A stretch of DNA of 64,000 nucleotides from Nymphaea colorata (GCF_008831285.2 NC_045138.2:10366571-10430570); one strand, 5' to 3'; positions 1-10,830 are shown, counted from the first letter of the stretch. Notes: generated by a model not told the origin, from the letters alone. Made by a program: numbers and translations.

Positions 1-329
1 GAGTAGAAGCTGGTCTGCATCCCAGTTTTTCTGTCTCCTTCAGTAAATCCAAGGTATACTTCCTTTGATTAAGCACAAGAGTTGTACTTGATCTAGCAAT
101 TTCAATACCAAGGAAATACTTCAGCTTGCCAAGGTCCTAGAGATCAAATTCAGCCGATAGTAAACCCTTTAATCTTGCTATCTCTTCTTCATCATCACCT
201 GTAACAATCATATCATCAATATAAACCAACAATAGAGTAACTTTACCCTCTATCCTCTTTACAAACAGGGTATGATCTCTATTTCCTTGTTCGTAGCTAT
301 GCTTCTTCATAACAAGTCTGAGACGTTCA
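1..329 (-). pseudogene. Copia-1 reverse transcriptase, C-terminal half (partial)
   Basis: Minus-strand translation gives the catalytic core of a Copia reverse transcriptase: a YIDDMIVTGDD motif (the YxDD active site, near 190-225), then a stretch like [14 protein letters not shown] and further downstream sequence running off the window start. A stop codon lies just after the active site (near 140), so the frame is already broken. The upstream half of the same domain resumes at 3203 beyond the inserted solo LTR. At the junction the 5-bp target duplication interrupts the sequence between the LYGLKQ motif and the active site. RT copies the element's RNA into cDNA; this copy cannot. Confidence 0.88.
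325..329. repeat. Target-site duplication (GTTCA), left copy, of the solo LTR 330-3197
   Basis: GTTCA at 325-329 is repeated at 3198-3202, directly flanking a segment that starts TGT and ends ACA. Removing the insert and one copy makes the flanking RT sequence continuous. Confidence 0.92.
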
Positions 330-3197
330 TGTCACACCCCGACCTTTTGACACCCAAACGTTTTTTTTTTTTCCTAAACATAAAGCATCGAGGTGTGACT
401 ACTCTACAATTCAAAAGTGAAGGAGTCATACCATTCAAAACAATGGGGCGAACTTTCATGTATATAATCATTTCAATTCATACAAAATCAGATCTATGTA
501 TAACAAAAATGCTTCAACCATATGATTGATGTCTAACAAAAACAAGACATCAATACAAATGAACCAAGACGCGCCGGTACTAAACAAGAAAACAAAACCC
601 AAAACCTCCCCAGTAGGACGTGAGTGAAGCCATCTGCTCAACCTGCTGCCCCGGGTCCGCCAAAACCTGAAAAAGAAAACAACTGAAGGCTTAGCCTTCG
701 CAGTATTGCAACAAGCCAGGAAAATACCAAACCCCATCATGTAGGGCTCAAATAAGAAAACAAATATCAAAATCATCCACCATCATGTCGTGTCACAGTA
801 TGATGCGTAAAGGCCACTTAATGGCCGCACTAACACAATTTCAATCTCATGCAAGGCCTGCTTAAACATGACACTTGCATTCATATCATTCACATGCACA
901 TTAGTCATATACATTCAATCATATACATTACATTTTCATTAACTTTAATGAATTAACAGTTCCTGTGGGTGCAACACAGGCACGTGCACACCATGGGTGG
1001 CCTACAGCCGAGAGACAACCCCCGTGGTGGCCCATAACAATATGGATCCATTTCATCCGCTGCAGCGGTAGAGCACTCATCCATGGATGTGTGAAGTCCA
1101 AGGAGAGATACTCAGCCTTCCCTAGGACACCCAGGTTGGGAAGGCGGGAGCCCAACGCTCCAAGCACAACACACAACAGTACCCTGGGGCCTTGGACCGC
1201 CTGCGTTCCGACAGGCGAGACCAGTGGCAAAGGCGGGACGTCTCCCAAACACATAGCCACATCCCACTGGCCTCTCATCTCTTAATCATTCATTATTATC
1301 ATTAGAAGAATGTATTCACAGATTGACTGGCTAGCTCATGAGGTTAGGACACTTCACGAGTGCACCCACACCTCCAAATGCCTCTACACGAGGTCTACTC
1401 ATAACACTAACAATCATAGCTAGCCGTCATACAATATGGGTACAATTACCCTCCAATCTATTCATTTGCATTATTGCCCACAGCAATGAATATGCAACAA
1501 AATACAATATTCATATAAGTTATCACATCAATCATATCTTTGAAAATCTTAGCCAAACCACAGAGAGTAGTCTCGATCTGCGATTGACTCGTAGCTGTCC
1601 AATGCAGTTATCATTCTATGATGCTTTCTAATGCATAATTGGGGTCGAGGAGACACTCGACTCGATACCCCGCCTCATCTGTCCTAAACAGATATCAATT
1701 CTAGCATGCACATGCAAATGCGTAACCTTTTCAAAACAACTACTAATAACCTTTCAAACAATTCATATCGTATATCAAAGCATGAACAACATACATATAC
1801 TCGTTCACAAGACAATCAATCAAGTCACATCACAATCCTAGGATCCCATGATCCTAGGAGCACCCAATCACACATTTGCCTAGGCATGGATTTGCCTGGA
1901 ATGTCGCCATACCTGTGGCGCGCTCACAAAACTCTTCAAAATTCCTCGAGCTTCGAACTCAAGGTCGACGGGACGAGCCCGGTGCACCTGCAGACATAAA
2001 CAAAAGGTAAGACTTTTACTAGTTACCTTAACATTCCAAATAAAAACAAAACAAAATCATTGAGGCATATGTCATCGCCTCAAGAGGGTGTCGACGGGTG
2101 GTGTCGACCTACAAGCCCTCTAATAGGCCACTACGCAACTTCTCGCCGTTTCCACCCAACGTCAAAACCCCAATGCTTCGATCAATCCATCCCTAACGCA
2201 TTTCTCATAAACTTTCCTTTAGTTGAGGCGTCTTCCCAACATACACACCCTCTTCCTACTACACATACCACCCACGACATCAAGGGTGCTCCAAGCATTC
2301 CCCAAAGGCGGTCCTACGCTTCTCCACAACGTCTCTAACTCTACCATGCTTCCCTATTGCATCGAAAATCAACTCATCATGCTTAAAAGATCATAATAAA
2401 CATGAATCATCGCTTCCAACATGATCCTACACTTTCCCCAAAAGCAAAATTGCTAACATGCCTCCCAAATCCTCAATTCTAAATTCTAGCATGCTTAAAC
2501 GATAATTATACATGCTCCAAAGGAAAATATACGACAATCTAAGCTCGATTTGACTTTGCTCACCCCAATTCAAGAGTCTAGGCTGCTGCAATCCTTCCGG
2601 CAGCCACCTCACAAGTCCAAACGGCCCCTAAACGGCTAGAATCCGTCAATGCCGCAACTACCACGTCTTCACTCCGCTGTTATGTGGGGAACAACTGCGT
2701 CCCTAAGCTGCATAATGACCAAAAAGCCCTAAACAAGTCAAAAATCAACCAACGAGAGTTCAGACGGAGTGGAGACACGGGCAGAGAGAGTAGGGCAAAC
2801 CGAGAGGGGAGAGACGGTCGGAGAGAGAGGGTTCAGACGATGGAGGAGGAATCTGCGTAGGAGGGAGGAGGAAAAGGCAACGGAGAAGGAGGCGAGTGAA
2901 GAAGGGGGGGGGAGAGAGGAGAAGAAGCAGACAGAGAGGGCGAGAGAGGAGGCTTACCCATGCTGCCGCCGTCGCCACCGCCGCCACTGTCGTCGCCGAC
3001 GCACCGACCTCCGTCTTCTTCTTCTTCTCTGCGCTGTGCTCCGGACGTGGGTAAGGGAGAGACGCAAAAGGGGAAACGAGGGAGGAGGGGAACGAGAAAG
3101 GGGAGACGGGCTGCGGCGTCGGGCTCCTCACGCGTGGAGCTCGGGTCCAGGTCTGAACCCTGACCCGACCCGTCCTGCAAAAAGGCCGACCGTTACA
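330..3197 (-). mobile_element. Solo LTR, probably Ty3/Gypsy, 2868 bp, inserted in Copia-1
   Basis: The segment begins TGTCACACCCCGACC and ends GACCGTTACA, with TG...CA ends and a perfect 5-bp duplication (GTTCA). On the minus strand it therefore starts TGTAACGGTC and ends GGGGTGTGACA, an ending common in plant Gypsy LTRs. No gag or pol protein is encoded; the open frames at 2760-3233 come from a GC- and purine-rich tract (about 2770-3160) and look spurious. The size fits a long chromovirus LTR left by LTR-LTR recombination. A non-autonomous element of another kind is possible. The family name is inference; the boundaries are seen directly. Confidence 0.8.
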
Positions 3198-3984
3198 GTT
3201 CAAACCATGCTCATGGAGACTGTTTGAGCCCATACAAAGCCTTCTTCAATTTACAGCATTTTCCAGGTCTCTAAAAACCCGAAAGCATACACATATATAC
3301 TTCCTCTTCGAGATCTCCGTTGAGAAAGGCATTTTTAACATAGAGTTGGCACATCTCCCATCCCTTCAGCACCGCCAAAAAAATAATAACTCTAACAGTC
3401 TTCATCTTCACAACTGGGGCAAACGTCTCTAAGTAGTCGATCCCATATTTCTGACTGAACCCCTTGGCCACCAGATGTGCTTTGTACTTCTCAATGTTCC
3501 CATCTGGGTTGTACTTAATGGTGTAGACCCACTTTGACCCAACCAAATGAGCTGCTTCAGGAATCTCTACCACCTCCCATGTCTGATTTCTGTCTAAGGC
3601 CTCCATCTCTTCTTGCATAGCATGAGTCCACTTGGGGTCACTCTGAGCCTCTATAACATTCTTGGGAATCACAGCAACAGACAAGGAGGATACAAAACAT
3701 TTGTAGTCAATGCTCAATTTAGAGTAAGATACAAAGTTACCAATAGGGTGTTGGGTACATGACCTGACACCCTTTCTCAGGCCAATGAGAAGATCATCCT
3801 TTTCATTTTCTGTCTGACTTTCTCTCTCAACAGGTTGCTTCTGAGCATGATTTGGGTCATCCAAGGAAGAAGTAGGATTGGGATTCGGAGTGGACTTCTC
3901 ACCATCAATCACCTTGTCAGTACAAACTTTTCTCCTAGAATACACCTTCCCAAACAGACGATTGCATTCTTTTTCTGTCTCCAT
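3198..3984 (-). pseudogene. Copia-1 reverse transcriptase, N-terminal half
   Basis: The 3271-3984 minus frame carries the Copia RT start: GSKWVYTIKYNPDG, a KAHLVAKGFSQKYGIDY block, ETFAPVVKM, then NAFLNGDLEEEVYM. Between 3203 and 3270 the LKKALYGLKQ motif follows in another frame, with a TGA just after it. The expected first catalytic aspartate (family consensus QLDVKNAFL) reads QLYVKNAFL here, an Asp-to-Tyr change that would abolish polymerase activity. The continuation of the domain is at 329-1. Confidence 0.88.
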
Positions 3985-4005
3985 AGGACACTCTCCCTCC
4001 TTTCC

Positions 4006-5148
4006 CTATTCATGTACCTCAATAGACGTCTCATCCTCTTCTTTTCCAAGCATCTCAACAGATGGATTCTCTTCGCGCCTATAGTCCAGAAAATCTATAA
4101 ACTGAATTTCCTGACTTGGAGAATACTCTTCCTTAGACATTGACTTCTCCCCCTGAAGAGAATTCTCACCAAAATAAGAGACATGTTCCAAGAATGTGAC
4201 ATCCTTGGTAATGTGAACTCGACCAGTGGTGGGATCTAGACATTTATACCCCTTTTGAGTAGGAGAATACCCAAGAAATATTCCCTTAATTGATTTGGGT
4301 TCAAGTTTTTTCACATTCAAACTGTGATTATGAATAAAACACACACATCCAAAGACTCGAGGAGGGAGGTGAAAAGGTTGGCTACTCCCTGTAAGCATGG
4401 AGTAGGCTGTACGACCATTTAGCACTCGACTAGGCATGCGATTAATCAAATAGGCACTAGTAATGACCGCATCTCCCCAATAATATTTTGGAAGATTCCT
4501 TTAGAACAATAAAGCTCTTGTGACATTTAGTAACTGACGGTTTTTTCTCTCGGCAACTCCATTTTGAGGGGGTGTATAACTACATGATGTCTGATGAACA
4601 ATCCCCCTCTTTCGAAGGAATTTCTCGACAGTGAGACACATATAATCATGAGCATTATCAGACAGGAATGTCTTGACAGACTCACCATACTGATTTTCCA
4701 CTAGGAGGATGAAGGTTTCTATAATATGAGGCACTTCGCTACGATCTTTCAACAGATAAATAAAAGTACACCTTGAATAGTCATCTATGAAAGTCATAAA
4801 GTACTGAAAACCACCACGAGAATGAATGCCTGAAGGCCCCCACACATCAGAATGAATCAAGGAGAAAGCTTTATTAGCACGACTATTTGAAATTGGATAC
4901 GAAGCTCTAACATGCTTCGCAAACTGACACACATCACAAGATAACATGGAAATGTTTAAACTGGAACATAATTCAGGGAACAATTGTTTCAAAATCCCAA
5001 AAGGGAGATGGCCAAGGCGTTCATGCCAATACAAAAATAACTGACGACACTTCCTTCTTCTTCTCTGTCCTGCTGACTGCTGACATAAGGGTTGTGACAA
5101 CGCGTATAGGAAGCCGATATAAACTATCAGACACCAAACCAATCTCAT
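4006..5148 (-). pseudogene. Copia-1 integrase with GAG-pre-integrase region, frameshifted
   Basis: Two adjacent minus frames (4501-5148 and 4006-4449) together span integrase. Visible are the pre-integrase motif WHERLGHLPFG, zinc-binding CDVCQFAKH, the core segment HSDVWGPSG with the first Asp, FIDDYSR, the second Asp in LSDNAHDYM (consensus RSDNGGE is degraded), and the catalytic Glu in NGVAERKNRQ. The second frame continues with MINRMPSRVLNG and the usual C-terminal region. Integrase would insert cDNA into the chromosome. The frame break between about 4450 and 4500 and the degraded motif argue that it is inactive. Confidence 0.88.
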
Positions 5149-5413
5149 TCTTCTTCCCTGTCACCAAGTCTTGCAAAACACAATGGTTTTCAGAAAATAT
5201 AAGTTCACAGTTCAGTTCCTTGGTAATCTTGCTAACAGATAAAAGATTTAAGAGAAGATGGGGAACGTGCAAGGCACCATGCACTAAAAAATTGTTCAAC
5301 AAAGAAAGACTCTCTTTCCCTGCCATAGAGGTAAAGGAGCCATCGGCAAGGGACACACGTTCCTTTCCCGAGTATAGCTTGTAGTCATGAAAGAGTTTGG
5401 GGTTGCCAGTCAT
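5021..5413 (-). pseudogene. Copia-1 protease C-terminal part to pre-integrase
   Basis: The minus frame has VSLADGSFTSMAGK, a NNFLVHGALHVPHLLLNLLSVSKI stretch (described here as the ALHVPHLLLNLLSVSK motif) and LTKELN-like sequence typical of the region following the Copia aspartic protease active site. The active-site DSGA region itself lies at the break around 5414-5440, where the minus strand reads WIVDSGATHH-like sequence with a stop. It overlaps the integrase frame at its 3' end in a different frame, showing a frameshift. Confidence 0.78.
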
Positions 5414-5440
5414 GTGATGAGTGGCACCGCTATCAACAAT

Positions 5441-6325
5441 TCACTCTCCCATGCAAGAACTACCTTGTTCACCTGAAACAGCCAGTGCCTGATTGACCTT
5501 CACCTCATCTGACGTGTCTGCCTGACCAACATTAATCTGGCTCAAATATGTTTGCAGCTCACGAATCTGTTCTGCAGAAATAGAAACTTTACCATCACTA
5601 GGATTCGTTGCATTCGAAACAGGCTTCTTCCCACCAGAAGACGTCCCCCTACTATTCTTCTTTTCTGGATGCAAGTCCCAACAAAAGTCCATAGTATGAC
5701 CAAGTTTTTTGCAGTGTGTACATTTACGGGAAGAACGGGTAGTTCCCACAGAGGCGTTCATTGTGAGACATGGGATCCTCCTTTCTCCCACTTATGACCA
5801 GCCTCCTTTGCTCTTCAGCTTCAACACGGGAATAAACATCTTCAATACTGAATGATTCGTCAGAGTTAAGAATCTGACTCCTTATGTTCTCGAATTTATC
5901 GTTCAGTCCAGCTAAGAAAAGGAATACCCTATTCTCCCACTCCTTGGCCATATACTGCATCTGGTCTTGAGCACAACTCCATGTAACATCAGAATGGTAG
6001 TCAAGATCCTCCCACTTAGATTTTAGTGTTGCATAGAAATCTGCGACCGAGAGATCCCCTTGTCGCAGAGCATACACGTCCTTTACCTGGTTGTCCTCAA
6101 GAAAACATGTATCCCAAGCCTATCCAGAGCAGGTTTGACCTTTCTCCCATTCACATATGCAATTCGTCCTCGACCAGCGATCCCCATAGTAATTGCAGCG
6201 GACCATCGTAGACAATTCTCCTTGGTAAGCCGAATGGTGGTAACTTGAACCGGTACATTATCAGTTCTCATGGTCCCAACATCAGGCTAATCGGTATTGA
6301 CTGTAGAGGAAGACGAGTCGTCCAT
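5441..6325 (-). pseudogene. Copia-1 gag (capsid/nucleocapsid), three broken frames
   Basis: Starting from an ATG at 6325 (MDDSSSSTVNTD) a TAG follows after 12 codons; the frame then continues from 6271 with TTIRLTKENCLRWSAAI, the N-terminal Copia gag pattern. The 5724-6077 frame has the UBN2-type gag core (DFYATLKSKWEDLD, LNDKFENIRSQIL). The 5441-5791 frame overlaps it by about 70 bp and carries the CCHC zinc knuckle CTHCKKLGHTMDFC that binds element RNA. At least one stop and two frameshifts separate these blocks, so no intact gag is made. Confidence 0.85.
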
Positions 6326-6763
6326 GATCACCAACTACAAACGGCTGACCAACAGAGGCACACAGCAGCAACAACCCCTGAGGACGGCACACCTAAGAGT
6401 CACCGACGGCAGAGAGGCTGCGATCACGTCGGGTAGTAGATGATGCAGAGACGCTGGAATCTGGTTGGACGGCGCTGGAGCCTGGTCGGCGACGCTGGAG
6501 CGATCAGCGGCGCTAGGAAAAAACAGCGACGGTGCTGGAGCAGAACGACGGCACAACTAGGGCACGGGCGACAGAGGGCAGCGGCAGAGGAGCAGCGGCG
6601 GCGGAGGAGCAGCGGTGGCGGAGGAGCAGAGGGCAGCGGCAGACACGAGCGACGCAAAGGGTCTCAGGCGATGCAGCCGGGCGGCGGCGGCGGCAGCAGC
6701 AGCAGCAGGAAGTGGTTCAGGGTTGGAACTTCACAACCCTAAAAGAAATTTTCCAAGCTCGTC
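6326..6763 (-). other. Copia-1 5' leader with GC-rich purine tract
   Basis: Non-coding leader between the primer site and gag. Positions about 6530-6710 are GC-rich, built of GCAGCGGCGG- and GAGGAGCAG-like repeats, quite unlike the AT-rich surroundings. Open frames here on both strands are low-complexity and not believable genes. Confidence 0.6.
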
Positions 6764-6776
6764 GGTTCTGATTCCA
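6764..6776 (-). promoter_or_regulatory. Copia-1 primer-binding site, degenerate (initiator tRNA-Met type)
   Basis: Minus strand TGGAATCAGAACC, two mismatches from the plant consensus TGGTATCAGAGCC, immediately inside a TG...CA terminus. Confidence 0.7.
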
Positions 6777-6986
6777 TGTAGAAATAATAGACGCATAAGA
6801 ACCAAAGATCGGACACAGATGTGACGTGGAAAACCCTCAACTAGAGGGAAAAAACCACGGGTGAAGAGGTCTGGTGCCCACTAGCCGCCAGACTCTCTCT
6901 CTCTTAGAAACTTCATTAACTTGCAAGATTAGGGTTTACAATGGATCGGGTCCAGACCCGGACCCATACATCAAGATCCGTCAACA
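6777..6986 (-). repeat. Copia-1 5' LTR (210 bp, outer end inferred)
   Basis: On the plus strand it starts TGTAGAAATA next to the primer site and most plausibly ends TCCGTCAACA at 6986. The inner end is fixed by the primer site; the outer end is inferred from the TG...CA rule and cannot be checked because the partner LTR is outside the window. Confidence 0.55.
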
Positions 6987-7544
6987 AGAGCCAATGAAAA
7001 CAAATGCCTAGTTATCCCTTAGGAGAGACACTCCTTCAGTCAAATGACAAATTCATTTTCTCCAATGTTCTGCATCAAATTTTTTACACAAACACCTCGA
7101 AACCACCTCCATGACAGCGATAAACAAGCCTGGGGGGAGAGGATCTCCCTAACAGAGCCCCCTTTTCTTATAAAGAAAATCCCTGATGGTCTTGTTTATT
7201 TGAACAGCAAAAGAAGCAGTTTGCACTAGAGAAAAACATGAAAAAGCATCGCATTCTTTGGCAAAGATTACCTCAAGATCAAGCATAAATTTGATTGCAT
7301 TTGGTAATCTCTCTACACAGAGCTCAGTAATAGGTATTGTTGCAGGACCAACTCCTTTTTCATGTACTCTGTCAACCAAAAAGAATTGACCAAAAAATGG
7401 TATGATGGTAGTAGGGCACTGTCAAAACATTGAAAAGGAAAACCAGAAATGAGATGAGCCATCATTGCTTCAAGATTGAATACGAAGCATTCTTGAAAAT
7501 GTGAATTCATGAATAATTAATCAAAAAATAATGAAGGCTTGTAT
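6987..7544. other. No recognised feature
   Basis: AT-rich sequence with one minus frame (7149-7379) that I cannot match to a family. It may be part of the same captured or relic host sequence as the fragments to its right. Confidence 0.4.
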
Positions 7545-7757
7545 CTAGAAACGATGGTTTGATAAAGAAATGGAGATTCTTACCCCTCCATTCAATCCTG
7601 TGGCTGTTGTACCTGCTCCTCCATGAACAGATGTTTCCCTATAGAAGACAGTTCTTTCAATAGCTACAACTGGCTCAACAGGTGATGTGTTGTCTATACT
7701 AATAAACAGAACAGCATACATGGAGCCCATTGTGTTGAACAAATCTTGTTGCTTACC
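7545..7757 (-). pseudogene. ABC transporter G family (PDR type) exon fragment
   Basis: Minus-strand translation reads QQDLFNTMGSMYAV, then PVEPVVAIERTVFYRET. This matches the strongly conserved membrane-domain segment of plant full-size ABCG (pleiotropic drug resistance) transporters, normally QDLFNAMGSMYAAV followed by QPVVAVERTVFYRE. Only about 60 residues of a roughly 1400-residue protein are present, and what follows (VHGGAGTTATGLNG) departs from the family. No other PDR exon is visible nearby. The fragment is flanked by transposon sequence, so it is either a captured exon or the last remnant of a dead gene. Confidence 0.72.
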
Positions 7758-7812
7758 CCTATGAAGAATATTAAAAATGAGAAATCATATCCCTAGAATC
7801 TCTCCCTCCCTC

Positions 7813-7817
<5 letters not shown>

Positions 7818-7850
<33 letters not shown>
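7818..7850. repeat. (AT)n microsatellite
   Basis: About 33 bp of uninterrupted TA dinucleotides. Confidence 0.95.
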
Positions 7851-7852
<2 letters not shown>

Positions 7853-8329
7853 CAACTCCATACATTTTCATGCCAATGTTCTAGAAAATAGCCCCAAACA
7901 TCAAGGCTGTGAAGGTTGTGAATAAGACTGAGAGTGCTTTGTTGGAAAGTAAAGATCTTTAAGCCAAGTGGAGGTGAACTGAGCTCCTTTATCAAAGCCC
8001 CATCTCTCCTGCAGCCATTAGCACATATAAATTATAAACTCATGAAAACCTTGGACAGGGGAGCTAATCGCTAAATATGATCCTACTTGTCTCTTCAACA
8101 TGTTTCTTCAATACAACAAACTAATCTTGTCATATGGAAATATTAAGAAGAAAACTGGTTAAAATGCACTCACTGATACAGATTGGAGTTCCTGTAGATC
8201 TCAGCAAAGTCTAAACCAAGAATGATCTCTTGTGTCTCAGAGTTCACTTATATCATCCACGTTGCTGGATTCTACCTTTATTATATCCTGCTGATTCATT
8301 CGATGCCCTACAGTGTTTCACCACTTTAT
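7851..8329. other. No recognised feature
   Basis: AT-rich spacer between the two host-gene fragments; no coding similarity recognised on either strand. Confidence 0.4.
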
Positions 8330-8680
8330 TTAACCTTGACACAAGCACCAAACTAAACTTGCATGTGGAAAATATATTTCCTTACTTGGATCCGTAGTGG
8401 TGATGGAAGCTACTCCGTTGAAATCACAGCTACCAGAACTCATGTCTGTGTAATGGTAATAAGCTTTAAAAGCATATGGAGCATGGGCCTGAACCATATC
8501 TGCATCATAACATGATTGGCCCTGCAAGATTCACTTGCAATCCACTTTCCCTAGTCAACAACCCCAGTCCAAGGCTGGCTGCAAGAGCTTTGGAGTATGT
8601 GTTCACTGGAATACCATGATGCTTTGGAGTCCCAATATTATTCAACACATGCCGAATCAAATTGCTATATCAAAAACGAC
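8330..8680 (-). pseudogene. Beta-1,3-glucanase (GH17) with X8/CBM43 domain, 3' fragment
   Basis: On the minus strand, 8680-8575 translates to LIRHVLNNIGTPKHHGIPVN, close to the GH17 C-terminal consensus IRHVLNNTGTPKHPG. After a divergent stretch, 8527-8380 gives SCYDADMVQAHAPYAFKAYY and GSCDFNGVASITTTDPS, the signature of the X8 carbohydrate-binding domain that follows GH17 in many plant cell-wall glucanases. The catalytic barrel is absent, the X8 N-terminal WC segment is missing, and the two parts are not in one clean frame. It is a broken fragment on the same strand as the ABCG fragment and the CACTA genes. Confidence 0.72.
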
Positions 8681-8860
8681 ATTGCAAAGTAGCATATAGA
8701 AATCAAGAACTGATATAGGAGATAAACTGAAATTATAAGAAAACATATGTAAAACTAGGAAAACATGATTTCCTGATTTTGTCCAAATGCAAAAAAGAAA
8801 TGTGTGTTCATCTATATCAGAAAAGAAAATGAACACAAAAAATGAATGTGATTCCAAGCC

Positions 8861-9108
8861 TTATGCATCATCATCAAGCCACCCTTGTGCCTCCATGAAC
8901 TGCTCTAGATGTTCTATTTTATGCTCCAGTGCTTCATTTTGTAGCATAAGTGACTTCTTGCTTGGTTTAGACCCATCAATATCTCCAACATGTGCACCAA
9001 GCCCATATGTACGAGCAGGCCCAACATAGTCCTCGGAAGCTCCTGTGAAAGTACATCACCAATATGTGCATTTGTTGGCTGTTGTGAAGCTTGGCCTCTA
9101 ACTCTAGT
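8861..9108 (-). pseudogene. CACTA second ORF, last exon (Ptta/En/Spm transposase type)
   Basis: The minus strand has a plausible splice acceptor (TATTTCAG ending at 9109) and then coding sequence ending at a TAA at 8861. Near the end it reads VGPARTYGLGAHVG and a leucine/glutamate-rich tail with a QNEALEHKIEHLEQ stretch that looks coiled-coil. This resembles the C-terminal part of plant En/Spm-type second-ORF proteins, which bind subterminal DNA in studied CACTA elements. The frame upstream of VGPAR appears shifted relative to the acceptor, so it is probably broken. Confidence 0.6.
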
Positions 9109-9538
9109 CTGAAATACAAGAAAAAGATTTCAGTTTAGCATACATTTGTTTCAGAAAAATAAATAAACGTAAACCAACTCTACTTACAATAAAGGAGAAG
9201 TGTCTGGAAACCGCACACTTGTGTGGGTTTACTCTCACAAATCAAGACGATGCATATCAATCCCATCACTGCCATCTGAAGACTACATGACAAGTAGATT
9301 ATTAATATAGTTCTTATGATTAAATATAGAACTAAAGTACATACTTTAACAAATTTTGTGAATAAGAACCAGTTCTGCATGAAAACATGATAAGCTCTTT
9401 GTCCGCAAAGTGTGAAGCATTGTCTATTGTGCACAATTGTTTGCAATTCTAATGCTTTGTGCGTAGAAATGAAAAAAGAAAATGAAACACTAATAATAAT
9501 AACTAAATGCTAATTTGATTTATATAAAAAATTAAACT
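9109..9538 (-). other. Probable intron or decayed part of the CACTA second ORF
   Basis: AT-rich sequence; a minus frame at 9180-9446 has no recognised similarity. Confidence 0.35.
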
Positions 9539-10060
9539 TTAACTTCTCAAAATCAAAGTATTCCATGAGAGACTGCCACTGCTCTTGAGGTATCTCCTTG
9601 GGACAAGCTTGCAATCGTGCATATCGGTTATCATGGATGTAGAAAAGATTTCGAGGGATGCTTGTCTATCCAGTCCACTTTTTCTTGAATGATTCCACAT
9701 AACATCGAAAAGCCTCTCAAAGAACTCTCTTATTTGGGGGTTCAACCTTATTCTGCATGAGAAAAAATATAAATACACATTTATTTAAGATAATAAGTGT
9801 TCTTGAAAATGCCACAAATTGAAATAAATACCTTGACTTGCAGCCATACATCATTTTGTAACTACTAGGCAACTCAATCAATGTATAGTAAACAAGTGGT
9901 GTCTCATCTGCATCTCGAGCTAGAACCCCCAAATATCACGACAAGTCTTTGGCATATGTGGCTGCCTCAATCTATTAATATGAAGAAGAAGCTTCTGTCC
10001 AGGAAGTAGCTTCACAATTGCCATTGCTCAATTGGGACCTCGTGACTTCTTTCATTGTGC
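9539..10060 (-). pseudogene. CACTA second ORF, upstream exons
   Basis: Two minus frames are joined by a plausible intron (about 9755-9830). The first gives LLLHINRLRQPHMPKTCRDI and ARDADETPLVYYTLIELPSS (10000-9830), the second LNPQIREFFERLFDVMWNHS followed by SGLDRQASLEIF. Position downstream of DUF4216 and upstream of the En/Spm-like last exon fits the second CACTA gene. I do not recognise specific catalytic residues. Confidence rests mainly on order and strand. Confidence 0.5.
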
Positions 10061-10459
10061 CCCTAAAACATGACAATTTATTACATGTAAATTTGTTATA
10101 TGCATCATATCATGAATCAAGTTCTAAATTAAATCAATACGGAAAGCAACAAATACTGGAGCTCTCAGCACCGTCGGTCAAATATGGCTGACTACTCTGC
10201 AGGTATGCAAGACATCTGCAATTACAAATTAAAGAAAACCAAAGTTAAAAATTTAAAAACAGATAACATTTCTGCAAGATTCACTATAGTTGAATACAAA
10301 TGAATAGATACTCACAACATTTATCAAAATGTCTATCTGAGATTCACTATAGTTGGTGGCATATCCATCCTTTCCCAACTCATGTCATTCTTGTCATTTA
10401 AAGCATTTAAATTTTGAATTTGATATGACTCAGTCTCATAGTAATTATCTTCAGCTCCA
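10061..10459 (-). other. CACTA internal spacer
   Basis: AT-rich sequence without a believable frame. It carries a short repeated word, GATTCACTATAGTTG, at about 10279 and 10339. Confidence 0.4.
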
Positions 10460-10830
10460 TCACCATGTTTATCTTCAACTACCTCTCATATAAATCTCTA
10501 GGTCTTATCTTAATGACCACGTCAATCTTCTACCACAGGATCTTGCACATAGAATACTTGCTCAAGTTGAGATGCAAAGACAAAAAGGCTCTTCATACAT
10601 GCATGAAACTTAAATTTAACAAGAGTGTGACTAAATTCGTCAGTCTTAATTCCACATAGTTTAAGCACATCAAACCATTAACATTTAAATAAAATGAACT
10701 GCAAATCTCTAAAATACTCTATTTCTAGGATGTCAGTTATGACTCCATAATAAACCACATCACCAACAACCCCGCAAAAATTTGATGTTTTTGCAGTAAC
10801 ATCAACTCCATTGTTTTGAGTTTTCAAATT
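10460..10830 (-). pseudogene. DUF4216 domain of CACTA transposase gene
   Basis: The minus strand reads NFCGVVGDVVYYGVITDI and then ILEIEYFRDLQFILFKC, followed across frame changes by ASQLEQVFYVQDPV and VVIKIRPRDLYE. This is the typical DUF4216 progression (YYG, ILELDY, VLFKC, ASQVKQVFYV, PRDLYD) found in plant CACTA transposase genes. The function of the domain is not known. Frame changes and stops show decay. Confidence 0.72.

Larger units (their letters stand above)
1..6986 (-). mobile_element. Copia-1: degenerate Ty1/Copia retrotransposon, cut by left window edge and split by a solo LTR
   Basis: On the minus strand the order is 5' LTR (6777-6986), primer site (6764-6776), gag (about 6325-5441), protease and integrase (5413-4006), then reverse transcriptase (3984-3198 and 329-1). 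This gag-PR-IN-RT order defines Copia. The 3' half of RT, RNase H and the 3' LTR lie outside the window. Reading frames are broken by several stops and frameshifts, and a foreign segment at 330-3197 splits RT. The element is dead but easily recognised. Because the 3' LTR is missing, age and target duplication cannot be read. Confidence 0.9.

Noticed and set aside
2760-3233. Overlapping 115-157 codon frames on both strands in the solo LTR
   Set aside because: GC- and purine-rich low-complexity sequence keeps all frames open; no conserved motif.
7224-7245. CACTAGAGAAAAAC as the left terminus of the CACTA element
   Set aside because: Matches the right terminus (CACTATAAGAAA) only partly, lies inside a longer minus frame, and the adjacent 3 bp (TTG) do not match the GGA beside the right end.
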